Source: Chryseobacterium sp. MA9 (GTDB lineage Bacteria; Bacteroidota; Bacteroidia; Flavobacteriales; Weeksellaceae). Taken from it: a DNA stretch of 64,000 bases. Every line of letters begins with the position of its first letter. Within the stretch, counting starts at the first letter, position 1. The DNA lies in assembly GCF_024399315.1 (NCBI RefSeq), contig NZ_CP075170.1:3348001-3412000 (forward strand), written 5' to 3'. The translations under genes and the position numbers were made by a program. Positions 34,001-42,868 of the stretch are shown here, in pieces. Under the pieces are notes generated by a model. That model had not been told where the DNA came from. It saw only the letters and a list, made by a program, of their open reading frames with translations, and did not search any database.

Positions 34001-34438
34001 TCTTATTAAGCTTTATTAGATTCTATTTCCATACAAAGGTAAGAATAATAACAATTCGTGTTAGTAAACCCTGAGTTAATTGTTAAGAGGTATGTTAATA
34101 ACTGTGGAAAACTTTTATCAACTTTCTATTTTTAAAGACCAATTTATTTCGTAATGGAAAATCTTTCCGCAAAATTTTACCACAACTTTCCAGATCTTTT
34201 CTCAAGCTATCCCCAGATTTCTCCATAATAAAATAACTAATAATTGATTCTTCCCAAAGTTACCAACATTTGTTAATAAGTATGTGAAATAGCGGGTTTA
34301 CAAGGATTTATATTGTGAGTTAAATATGAATTGAATAAAAGTTGAGTGTTACCAACTTTTAGTCTAAAACTTATCCCCGAAACTAACAACACTCAACAAC
34401 AACTACATTATTTCTTTTTTTTAAAGAGAAAAAATTGT
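34001..34438. other. Intergenic region with DnaA-box-like motifs (weak origin candidate)
   Basis: The gap between divergent rpiB and pgk has several near matches to TTATCCACA: TGTGGAAAA (34103-34111, one mismatch on the reverse), TTTACCACA (34176-34184), CTATCCCCA (34207-34215) and TTATCCCCG (34371-34379), two mismatches each. A hairpin, AAAAGTTG with CAACTTTT (34337-34360), and an inverted pair GTTGAGTGTT/AACACTCAAC (34341-34350, 34388-34397) are also present. parS sites 4-6 kb away make an origin-related role conceivable, but no perfect box is seen. Confidence 0.25.
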
Positions 34439-34498
34439 TGATTAATGGGTGATTGGGTTCGGGGAAAGTTTTTGAAAACTTTTATTTTAATCAATCTG

Positions 34499-34525
34499 TT
34501 GAAAAAGTTTAAAACCTTACATTTG
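34499..34525 (+). promoter_or_regulatory. Promoter of pgk
   Basis: -33 TTG (34499-34501) and -7 box TACATTTG (34518-34525), with a 16-bp spacer that is slightly short. It predicts a leader of about 105 nt before the ATG at 34639. Confidence 0.5.
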
Positions 34526-34638
34526 TGAAACGAAAATTCAATGAGATTTATGAAATTGTCTTTGCAGGATTTACGGAAAAGCAAACCGGGATCTGGACAC
34601 AGGAGTTTCATTTGACTCAGAAAAAAATAAATCTACTT

Positions 34639-35829
34639 ATGAAAACAATCAATGATTTCAATTTTAAAGACAAGAAAGCTCTGGTAAGAGTGGACTTCAA
34701 TGTTCCTCAGGACGATCAGCTGAAGGTGACAGACAATACAAGAATTGTTGCTGTGAAACCAACAGTGGAGAAGATCCTTAATGATGGTGGTTCGGTCATT
34801 TTAATAACACACCTTGGAAGACCTAAGGGAGAGGTTAAAGATGAATTTTCTCTTAAACATATTCTTGGCGAAGTTTCTGCTGTTCTTGGGCAGGAGGTTA
34901 AGTTTGTTGATGAATGCATTGGGGAAAAAGCAGAGCAAGCTGCTGCTGAATTGAAACCGGGGGAGATCTTATTACTGGAAAATGTACGTTTTCATAATGA
35001 AGAGGAAAAAGGAGATGCAGGTTTTGCTGAGAAACTTTCTAAATTAGGAGATGCTTATGTAAATGATGCATTCGGAACTGCACATAGAGCTCATGCTTCT
35101 ACAGCGGTGATTGCTCAATATTTCCCATCAACTAAATATTTCGGTTTATTGATGGCTAATGAGCTTCAGGCAATCGATAAGGTATTGAAAAGCGGTGAGA
35201 GACCAGTTACGGCTATCCTTGGAGGATCTAAAGTTTCAACTAAAATTACCATTATAGAAAATATTCTTCCTGCAGTAGATAATCTGATTATTGGTGGAGG
35301 AATGGCGTTTACATTTATTAAGGCTCTTGGAGGGAAAATTGGTAATTCTTTGGTAGAAGAAGACAAACTTCCTTTAGCACTTGAGATTTTAGGGAAAGCT
35401 AAAGAACATAAAGTAAAAGTTTATCTTCCATCTGATGCTATTATCGCTGAAAGTTTTAGTAATGATGTGGAAAGAAAAGAAGCTGACATCTACGCAATCC
35501 CTGAAGGATGGATGGGACTTGATGCTGGCCACAAATCCAGAGATCAATTTAATGATGTCTTATTAAATTCAAGAACTATTCTTTGGAATGGACCGATTGG
35601 AGTTTTTGAAATGTCAAATTTTGCTGGTGGAACTGTTGCATTGGGTGAGAGTATTGCTGAAGCAACAAGATTAGGAGCTTTTTCTTTAGTTGGAGGAGGA
35701 GACAGTGTTGCGTTCGTTAAGCAATTCGGATATGCTGATCAGGTAAGTTATGTTTCTACCGGTGGTGGAGCAATGCTTGAAAGCCTTGAAGGACTTGAAT
35801 TACCAGGTGTAGCTGCAATCAATAATTAA
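34639..35829 (+). CDS. pgk: Phosphoglycerate kinase
   Basis: 396 residues, the normal length. [26 protein letters not shown] and the FHNEEEKGD loop form the 3-phosphoglycerate domain; [36 protein letters not shown] and [15 protein letters not shown] form the nucleotide domain. It makes ATP from 1,3-bisphosphoglycerate in glycolysis. The frame runs further upstream, but translation is expected at MKTINDFNF (34639); the earlier codons lie across the promoter. Confidence 0.97.
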   Translation: MKTINDFNFKDKKALVRVDFNVPQDDQLKVTDNTRIVAVKPTVEKILNDGGSVILITHLGRPKGEVKDEFSLKHILGEVSAVLGQEVKFVDECIGEKAEQAAAELKPGEILLLENVRFHNEEEKGDAGFAEKLSKLGDAYVNDAFGTAHRAHASTAVIAQYFPSTKYFGLLMANELQAIDKVLKSGERPVTAILGGSKVSTKITIIENILPAVDNLIIGGGMAFTFIKALGGKIGNSLVEEDKLPLALEILGKAKEHKVKVYLPSDAIIAESFSNDVERKEADIYAIPEGWMGLDAGHKSRDQFNDVLLNSRTILWNGPIGVFEMSNFAGGTVALGESIAEATRLGAFSLVGGGDSVAFVKQFGYADQVSYVSTGGGAMLESLEGLELPGVAAINN

Positions 35830-35850
35830 TACAAAAGAATAAATATTTCG

Positions 35851-35880
35851 AAGCCTGCTAATTATATTAGCAGGCTTTTT
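35851..35880 (+). terminator. Intrinsic terminator of pgk
   Basis: AAGCCTGCTAAT (35851-35862) and ATTAGCAGGCTT (35866-35877) form a perfect 12-bp stem with a three-base loop and a T run of seven or more. Confidence 0.9.
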
Positions 35881-35884
35881 TTAT

Positions 35885-37245
35885 TTCTGAAATTGTAAGG
35901 AAATCCTTTATTAATCGAAGTTTTGAACGGGTTTTAGATATAACCTGTGGTTATATTGATTTTGCATTAATTCTTTTTCAGTTACTTAGGCTTTTCGGAA
36001 AGTTTTTGCTCAGGTTTTCTATTTAAAAATTGAAAAATTTGAGAGGTTTAATTCTTATTGTATGCTTTAATTTTTGTGCTAAATGACTATATTTTTTTGC
36101 AATAAAATAAGAGATCAAGCTAGTTTTTTTCTTTAATTGGTTCGCGTATTTTAATAAAAAAGATCATAAAATGATATGGAGAGAAATGAAATTTCTAAAA
36201 GATATGAGAGTAATTTCTGATGATTATTTCTTGATCGAGATGAGACGCTGTAAATTTTTTGAATTATATCTTTAAGATTTAATTTAGGAACTCCCGAATT
36301 CTTTTGGAATTTGATTTTATATGATACTTAATATCTAATTTTTTGACTTTTACACAGATTTTATATCATTAAGCATAATTTTTGAGTGAATTTTTATATT
36401 TTATTTATTTCACATAATTGTGATAGTATTGTATGTGATTGTATATCAATAATTAAACTATTTTATAATACTGAATTATATAGTCTTTTCATTTGATATT
36501 ATAGCTGATGATTAGAAATTACTCATTTAATACTATAAAAAAGAAGCAATCAATTTTTTATAAAGCACTTTTATTAAAATTTTTAGAATTGACCTATTTT
36601 CTATTTCTGGATTAATAATTTTTTTTTCTATCGCTTTACATTTATAAGCATTATCAATTATTAATTTTTAAATTTCTTCTTATTGTAATTTTCAGTTTTC
36701 ATTATTTCTTCGAAAATTATATTTTAAAAATCTTTTTCAATTTTTTTGATATTGATAGGAGGGAGTAGGGGAGTTATAAATTCCATCTATTATTTTTTTT
36801 TTGATTTATAATGAAATTATTTTGCTTACAATAGATTTTACACTTTTGAATTTAATGAGAAAAATATTTACCAATAATGTAAAATTTAGAATTTTTGAAA
36901 AAATCCCTGAAAATTGACCTCTATAATCACTTCTAAAATTAAAAAACTATTTTTTTCTGAGTATTTATACCTTTTTCTATTTTTACGGTAAATTAGTGGC
37001 TTTTATGAAGGAATTTACCATCTTAATCAATTTTTTTTGTTTTTATACCAGTTTTGAGGTAGATATTGAAAACAGATTTAAATGTTCAAGGAAAACTTTA
37101 GGTAATGAATAAGAAAAATACTTATTCCCTTTTTATACTGTTTTTAAAAATGGAGTAGGGGAGATTAGTTCTGAAAAATAAAACAAGGATGTTAAATTTT
37201 TATAAGATTGAGTAAATTTTGAAAATCTTCTTCATCAGATAAAAA
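35885..37245. repeat. 1.4-kb gene-free AT-rich region with degenerate ~390-bp tandem duplication
   Basis: No frame of meaningful length exists on either strand. GGAGTAGGGGAG occurs at 36762 and 37152 (390 bp apart). CTGAAAATTGACCT occurs at 36907 and 37296 (389 bp apart), and a shorter AATTGACCT is at 36587. Equal spacing of two unrelated motifs shows an old, diverged tandem duplication of about 390 bp. An inverted repeat GGTAAATT/AATTTACC (36987-37019) lies between. The base composition is far more AT-rich than the flanking genes. It may be an origin, terminus or decayed element. Confidence 0.6.
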
Positions 37246-37246
37246 T

Positions 37247-37277
37247 AAAACTCAGGAGAAAAAATCCTGAGTTTTTG
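37247..37277 (-). terminator. Intrinsic terminator of the methyltransferase gene
   Basis: AAAACTCAGGA (37247-37257) and TCCTGAGTTTT form an 11-bp stem. On the minus strand it is followed by TTTTATTTTTATC. Confidence 0.85.
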
Positions 37278-37335
37278 TTTTTAAAGCTGAAAATGCTGAA
37301 AATTGACCTTCAGAAATGGGTCAAAAATCAATTTT

Positions 37336-38157
37336 CTATCTTTTTTCGATAATGTATATCAAACTTGAAAATTCGTTTGAAAATAATGCCTTTATGTTCG
37401 AAATCGTTCCATACACCACAGCTTTTATCCAAAATAGGGGTGATTTTTTGTATTTTTCGCTTAACATGGAAATGTAATAAGAATCTAATACTAAAGGTTT
37501 AATTTTTCTCATTTTCCAGTCTGGTTTTTTTGAAATCAGATTTTCCATTCCATTTTTTGAAAAATGATAAATGTGCCTCGGTACATCATAAGCTGCCCAA
37601 TATTCTTTATAATGTTTTGCATCATATGAAGTAGGGTTGGGAACAGCGATGATAAGAATTCCTTTTTCTTTTAATTTCCCGTGAAAAGCATTAAGCATTT
37701 CATCCTGATTCTCTATATGTTCAAACACATGCCATAATGTAATAGCATCTAAGCTGTTTTCTTCAATTGTATTGATATTATCCAATATGGAAGCTTTTGT
37801 AATTTTTCCTTGTGCTGCTTTTCTCGCATCTGCATCAGGTTCAAAACCAAAAGTCTCAAAATCATTTTCTATAAATTTAACAAACTCTCCGGCACCGCAT
37901 CCATAATCAAGAACTTTTGATCCTTTTTTTATTCTGTCTACCAATACATTTTTTTTGTATTGAAGATTGAAAGACTGAAGAAATTTGTATAGCTTTTCTT
38001 TCAGACTTCCGGAATCCTGATGATGAGAAATATAATCTTCACTTTCATAATATCTGGAAATATTGGATGGAATAGGAGTGGTCTTGAAGACCCCTTTGGT
38101 TTCTGTCTCTTTAATTTCAAAAATTTCCTGTGAAAGAAAATGATCTTTTATTTTCAT
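37336..38157 (-). CDS. Class I SAM-dependent methyltransferase
   Basis: 273 residues. The SAM-binding motif I is VLDYGCGAGEFV (about 92-103), with FGFEPDADA as the acidic loop and SLDAITLWHVFEHIENQDEML as post-motif I/II. The N-terminal 60 residues with KTTPIPSNISRYYESEDYISHHQ are typical of the Bacteroidota O-antigen/glycan-associated methyltransferase subgroup. The C-terminal region has a hydrophobic helix (FWIKAVVYGTISNI). The substrate is unknown. It is co-directional with mnmG but separated by a parS site. Confidence 0.87.
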   Translation of the reverse strand: MKIKDHFLSQEIFEIKETETKGVFKTTPIPSNISRYYESEDYISHHQDSGSLKEKLYKFLQSFNLQYKKNVLVDRIKKGSKVLDYGCGAGEFVKFIENDFETFGFEPDADARKAAQGKITKASILDNINTIEENSLDAITLWHVFEHIENQDEMLNAFHGKLKEKGILIIAVPNPTSYDAKHYKEYWAAYDVPRHIYHFSKNGMENLISKKPDWKMRKIKPLVLDSYYISMLSEKYKKSPLFWIKAVVYGTISNIKALFSNEFSSLIYIIEKR

Positions 38158-38248
38158 TGAAATCGTTATCTTTTATATTGTAAAAAAAATTAAGATATTT
38201 TGAGCTTGATATGCTCATAAATACCTTAATTTTTGTTTTATTTTTTAA

Positions 38249-38264
38249 TGTTTCACGTGAAACA
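38249..38264. promoter_or_regulatory. parS site (ParB/Spo0J binding), downstream of mnmG
   Basis: TGTTTCACGTGAAACA is a perfect match to the canonical 16-bp parS palindrome and lies 7 bp after the mnmG stop. ParB loads on it for chromosome segregation; parS sites cluster near replication origins. Confidence 0.9.
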
Positions 38265-38271
38265 TATCTTT

Positions 38272-40134
38272 TTAACGTCCTAAATAGACTAGTAAAACGT
38301 TTATATCGGCTGGAGAAACGCCACTTATTCTTCCTGCTTGTGCAATAGTCTTCGGACGTACGTTAGACATCTTCTGTTTTGCTTCTGCGGAAAGGCTGCT
38401 TAGCTTTGTATAATCAAAATCCTCAGGAATTTTAATGTTTTCCAGACGGTTCAGTTTGGCTACATTTTCTTTTTCTTTCTCAATATATCCTTTATACTTA
38501 ATATTGATCTCTGCCTGTTCTCTTACTTCATCGTTGTATTGACTTGAAACTTCTTTAATGAAATCAATTTCATCCAGTTTTCCTAAGGTCATATGAGGTC
38601 TGGTAAGAATTTGTGCCGCTCTGTATGCCTGATCTACCGGATTGCTCTCTATAGATTCAAGAACTGGATTGATAATACCCGGTTTTAAAGAAGTTTCACG
38701 AAGAAACTCTTCAAGTGATTGACTTTCAGATACTTTTGTTTCCATTTTTCTTAACCTGTCTTCTTTTGCCAATCCTAATTGGTAAGCTTTTTCAGTTAAT
38801 CTGATATCTGCATTATCCTGTCTTAAAAGAAGTCTGTATTCCGCACGTGAAGTAAACATTCTGTAAGGTTCTTCAGTTCCTTTGGTGATGAGATCATCTA
38901 TTAAAACTCCGATGTAGGCTTCGTCTCTGTTTAGAATGAAATCTCCTTTTTCATGAACTTTATTATGAGCGTTAATACCAGCAATTAAACCTTGGCCTGC
39001 CGCTTCTTCATATCCTGTTGTTCCGTTAATTTGTCCTGCAAAATATAAATTATCAATTAATTTTGTTTCCAGGGTGTGTTTCAATTGGGTAGGAGGGAAG
39101 TAGTCATATTCAATTGCGTAACCTGGTCGGAAGATTTTTACGTTTTCAAATCCAGGAATTTGTTTCATTGCTTTGATCTGTACATCTTCCGGAAGAGAAG
39201 AGCTGAATCCGTTTACATAGATCTCTACAGTTTTCCATCCTTCAGGTTCTACGAAAAGCTGGTGTCTGTTTCTTTCTGCGAAACGGTTGATCTTATCTTC
39301 AATACTTGGACAATATCTCGGACCTAAACTTTGAATAGTACCATTGAACATTGGGCTTCTATCAAAACCTTCTCTCAAAATATCGTGTACCGTTTCGTTC
39401 GTATATACGATATGACAGCTTAATTGTTTTGTTAATTTCGGAGTATCAAGATAGCTGAATTTTTGAGGATTTTCATCTCCTTTTTGTTCTTCCATTTTTG
39501 AATAATCCAAACTTCTTCCATCTACTCTTGGTGGAGTACCGGTTTTCATTCTTCCTGCTTCGAATCCTAAAGTGACCAATTGCTCTGTAATTCCAAATGC
39601 TCTTGGTTCACCCATTCTTCCTCCGCCTAATTGTTTATCTCCAACGTGAATTAATCCGTTAAGAAAAGTTCCGTTAGTAAGAACTACAGATTTTGCTTTG
39701 ATCTCAATTCCTAAAGAAGTAACCACTCCTGTTACTTTATTGTTTTCAACAATCAGTTGCTTCACCATATCCTGAAAGAAATCAAGATTGGGAGTATTCT
39801 CTAATGCTAAGCGCCATTCTTCGGCAAAAAGCATTCTATCATTTTGGGTTCTCGGAGACCACATCGCAGGACCTTTTGAAAGATTCAGCATTTTGAATTG
39901 GATAGCAGATTTGTCTGCTACAATTCCGGAATATCCTCCCATTGCATCAATCTCTCTTACGATCTGTCCTTTTGCGATTCCGCCCATTGCCGGGTTGCAA
40001 CTCATCTGTCCGATGGTTTGCATATTCATTGTAACGAGTAGTGTTTTTGAACCGAGGTTGGCTGCTGCCGCAGCTGCTTCACAACCTGCGTGTCCTGCAC
40101 CTACTACTATCACATCATATATTTCTGAAATCAT
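38272..40134 (-). CDS. mnmG: tRNA uridine-5-carboxymethylaminomethyl modification enzyme MnmG (GidA)
   Basis: 620 residues with the FAD-binding VVGAGHAGCEAAAAAANLG at the N-terminus, then MSCNPAMGGIAKG, PRVDGRSLDYSKM and LYFAGQINGTTGYEEAAGQGL. The C-terminal helical domain carries the AGRISGVSPADINVLLVYLGR end. MnmG works with MnmE to add carboxymethylaminomethyl groups to wobble U34. In many bacteria it lies near oriC; here it is bracketed by two parS sites, in agreement. Confidence 0.97.
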   Translation of the reverse strand: MISEIYDVIVVGAGHAGCEAAAAAANLGSKTLLVTMNMQTIGQMSCNPAMGGIAKGQIVREIDAMGGYSGIVADKSAIQFKMLNLSKGPAMWSPRTQNDRMLFAEEWRLALENTPNLDFFQDMVKQLIVENNKVTGVVTSLGIEIKAKSVVLTNGTFLNGLIHVGDKQLGGGRMGEPRAFGITEQLVTLGFEAGRMKTGTPPRVDGRSLDYSKMEEQKGDENPQKFSYLDTPKLTKQLSCHIVYTNETVHDILREGFDRSPMFNGTIQSLGPRYCPSIEDKINRFAERNRHQLFVEPEGWKTVEIYVNGFSSSLPEDVQIKAMKQIPGFENVKIFRPGYAIEYDYFPPTQLKHTLETKLIDNLYFAGQINGTTGYEEAAGQGLIAGINAHNKVHEKGDFILNRDEAYIGVLIDDLITKGTEEPYRMFTSRAEYRLLLRQDNADIRLTEKAYQLGLAKEDRLRKMETKVSESQSLEEFLRETSLKPGIINPVLESIESNPVDQAYRAAQILTRPHMTLGKLDEIDFIKEVSSQYNDEVREQAEINIKYKGYIEKEKENVAKLNRLENIKIPEDFDYTKLSSLSAEAKQKMSNVRPKTIAQAGRISGVSPADINVLLVYLGR

Positions 40135-40180
40135 TTTTATCTCGCTTGTTTTAAGCTTTAAACCTTATCTTTATAACCAA

Positions 40181-40196
40181 TGTTTCACGTGAAACA
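40181..40196. promoter_or_regulatory. parS site (ParB/Spo0J binding), upstream of mnmG
   Basis: A second perfect TGTTTCACGTGAAACA, 47 bp before the mnmG start and 1.93 kb from the first. Its place in the mnmG promoter region means ParB might also influence mnmG expression. Confidence 0.9.
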
Positions 40197-40281
40197 TTTT
40201 TGGAGAATGCACTCTAGATAAACTAATATTATTGCTAGAACAGAGTACTTTAGGTATGGAACTTTAAGTGATTGTTCAATT

Positions 40282-40701
40282 TTAAAACTTTAAATCCCTG
40301 TATTTGGCCAAGTACAAATCTTCCATTCTCCGCATCTCATTTTCTTCCTCTTCTGTCTTATCTTTATAGCCTGCAAGATGTAAAATACCATGGGCTAAAA
40401 CTCTTCTTAATTCTTCTTCATAATCTCGAGAAAGGGTAGAGGCGTTATCAGAAATGCGCTGCAAAGATACGAAAATCTCAGCGCTTATTGTCTTGCCTTT
40501 TACATAATCAAAAGTGATGATATCCGTATAATAATCATGCTGTAAATAATCCTGATTGATCTTAAGAAGATATTCATCATCACAGAAAATATAATTGATT
40601 TCTCCTAGCTTTTTTCCTTCTGAAAGAATAAGATCTTCCAGCCATTTTTTGTAATCTGTACTTACTGATTCTGGTAAGTTTTCGTAAAAGAACTGTATCA
40701 T
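40282..40701 (-). CDS. ybeY: Endoribonuclease YbeY (rRNA maturation)
   Basis: 139 residues. The zinc motif HGILHLAGYKD (HxxxHxxGYxH-type, with Asp at the third position) lies at about 108-118. DYYTDIITFDYVKGKTISAEIFVS gives the conserved strand. YbeY takes part in 16S rRNA 3'-end processing and ribosome quality control. The final ligand is D rather than H in the usual HGxLHLxGYDH, a substitution seen in some relatives. It lies 5 bp from the patatin gene. Confidence 0.93.
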   Translation of the reverse strand: MIQFFYENLPESVSTDYKKWLEDLILSEGKKLGEINYIFCDDEYLLKINQDYLQHDYYTDIITFDYVKGKTISAEIFVSLQRISDNASTLSRDYEEELRRVLAHGILHLAGYKDKTEEEENEMRRMEDLYLAKYRDLKF

Positions 40702-40706
40702 TTTTT

Positions 40707-42866
40707 TTAAAACCAGTGTCCTAAAATAACACTGAATATACCTTTTTGGTTATTTTTGAGTGAGTGGCTGAAGTTTACTTTTATCTGCCCGAAAGGAGAT
40801 TTGTAACCGGCCGTAATTCCCAGCGAGCTATAATTTACTTTAACTGCATCTTCAAACTTGATATCGTTTGATAGGTTTGCAAAGGTAAAGTTTCCACTGA
40901 TAAAATAGTTTTTGTTAAATTTAAACTGGACATCGTTGGATGCCAATATCACATTGTTAGTATAAAGCTGGGCGAAATAAAATCCTCCAAAGCTTTTAAA
41001 ATTCATTAGATTTTGTTCAAAAATTCCCCCTAATCTGTATTGATAATAGGCAGGAAGATTTTCACCAATAGTAACACCTCCAAACACATTAAGGCGGTAA
41101 GTGAATTGTTTGCCCAGAGGAATGTTGACTTTAAGATCTGCTTTGATCTGAATTATCCTTTTGTCAACCTCAGACTTTAAAAGATCTACTACCTTTCCTT
41201 CTGCAGCAAAATAAATTCCTTTGGTAGGAAACTCCTTATCGTCCTGCGTATCGGTTTTTATGAAGATGTAAGGGTTCAGAAAACGGCTGTAACGCCTGTT
41301 ATCTCCATTGCTGTTTTCTGCTTTGAAGTAATCATGGCTGATACCACCTCCGATAGCGAATTTATCCTTCCATATAGATTGTATATAAGCTTCATTTCTC
41401 AACCATTCCCATCGGTCTACAACATAATTATCAACATTTTTTATATCAAAGCTCATTCCGGACGAGTAAATACCAAATCCCGGAATATATCCGTTATCAA
41501 TAAAATAGTTCAGGTAATATCTTAATCTGTCTCCTACGACAACATCCAGGGATAGATTAGAATTTTTAAATAAAAGTCTCTTTGCAGAATAATTCAAAAG
41601 AAGTCCTGTTTTGAAAACTTCATCATAATGAAGACCGAATTTTAGAAAATGGCGGGTGTCATCTTCAGTGACATAAAGTTTTAAATAGTTGGCATCATTT
41701 TCCTGAACGATATCATAATTGATAAAACGATAGTTATTTGTGGCCACCAATTTATCTACCATTTTATTGATGCTTCCATAAGTCTGTAAAGAGGGGAGGC
41801 GAAGTCCCATTTTTCCCAGTGTGTAGTTTTTACCATATATTTTACTTCCTTCAATAGAAATGCTGTCTATCTTGTATACATTGGAATATATAGGGTTTAC
41901 ACGCTGTCTGAGACGGTCAAAAGGACGTTTGGGTAGTTGATCCAGTACCTGGGAATATTTGAGGCCTTCTACATACCCGCTGTCCAGAATTTTCTTCTTA
42001 TCATCATAGCTTGTAGCTGACATACCCTTCAGATTGGGTTTGATATTAATGTCTGTATATTTATATTGTTTTCTTGTATCTTTCTTTATTCCGAAATCAA
42101 TTACCTGGTTCAGAATGGATATAATATTGTTTAAATCCTCTCTTTTTGAAAGATCCTGATTAAGGTCCACACCAATGACAATATCAATTCCTCTGTCTTT
42201 TAAAGGCTTTGAAGGATAGTTCACGGTCATGGCTCCGTCAATATAAATACTGTCACCAATTTTAATGGGATCCATTAAAGAAGGAAATGCAGAACTTGCC
42301 ATAATTGATTGTACCAGATCTCCTTTTTCAAATATCTGCATATTGCCGCTTTCCAGATTGGTTGCAACACACAGGAATGGAATTGGCATTTTGGAAAAGT
42401 CCTCGATATTGGAAACGTTTTTAAAAAGTTCTTTCAGAAGATAAACATTTCTCTGGCCGGTACTGATAGAAGAGGGAAGTGTTATTTTTCCGTTTTTTAG
42501 CGGAATGGATAAAAGGTATTTATCTACAGATTTGTTAAAAAAGCTGGATTCCTGCCTGGACTTCGGATCCATAATTAAAGAATAGAAATCTGTATCCATG
42601 ACAATTTTTTCTATTTCTTTTCCGGAGTAGCCTGCGGCATATAAACCACCTACGATGGCTCCCATACTTGTTCCGGAAACATAGTCCACCTTCACTCCCA
42701 ATGAATCTAAAACTTTAAGAACACCTACATGTGAAAACCCCTTGGCTCCGCCACCCGCTAGTGAGAGTCCGATCTTTGGGTTCTTAGGAATCACCAAATC
42801 TTTTTTTACCTGAGAATGGATCAATAACAGTTGGAATATGAAAAGCAGTATCAGGAGTTTTCTCAT
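40707..42866 (-). CDS. Patatin-like phospholipase with C-terminal outer-membrane barrel
   Basis: 719 residues. A signal peptide (MRKLLILLFIFQLLLIHSQ) precedes a patatin domain (about 30-230) with oxyanion hole GGGAKG, nucleophile elbow GTSMG (serine about 68) and catalytic SIYIDGAMT aspartate. A POTRA-like segment (about 330-400) and a 16-strand-type surface-antigen barrel (to the end, KVNFSHSLKNNQKGIFSVILGHWF) follow. The layout matches PlpD-type autotransporters that place a phospholipase at the cell surface. It is 2 bp from murF-alr. Confidence 0.92.
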   Translation of the reverse strand: MRKLLILLFIFQLLLIHSQVKKDLVIPKNPKIGLSLAGGGAKGFSHVGVLKVLDSLGVKVDYVSGTSMGAIVGGLYAAGYSGKEIEKIVMDTDFYSLIMDPKSRQESSFFNKSVDKYLLSIPLKNGKITLPSSISTGQRNVYLLKELFKNVSNIEDFSKMPIPFLCVATNLESGNMQIFEKGDLVQSIMASSAFPSLMDPIKIGDSIYIDGAMTVNYPSKPLKDRGIDIVIGVDLNQDLSKREDLNNIISILNQVIDFGIKKDTRKQYKYTDINIKPNLKGMSATSYDDKKKILDSGYVEGLKYSQVLDQLPKRPFDRLRQRVNPIYSNVYKIDSISIEGSKIYGKNYTLGKMGLRLPSLQTYGSINKMVDKLVATNNYRFINYDIVQENDANYLKLYVTEDDTRHFLKFGLHYDEVFKTGLLLNYSAKRLLFKNSNLSLDVVVGDRLRYYLNYFIDNGYIPGFGIYSSGMSFDIKNVDNYVVDRWEWLRNEAYIQSIWKDKFAIGGGISHDYFKAENSNGDNRRYSRFLNPYIFIKTDTQDDKEFPTKGIYFAAEGKVVDLLKSEVDKRIIQIKADLKVNIPLGKQFTYRLNVFGGVTIGENLPAYYQYRLGGIFEQNLMNFKSFGGFYFAQLYTNNVILASNDVQFKFNKNYFISGNFTFANLSNDIKFEDAVKVNYSSLGITAGYKSPFGQIKVNFSHSLKNNQKGIFSVILGHWF

Positions 42867-42868
42867 AG

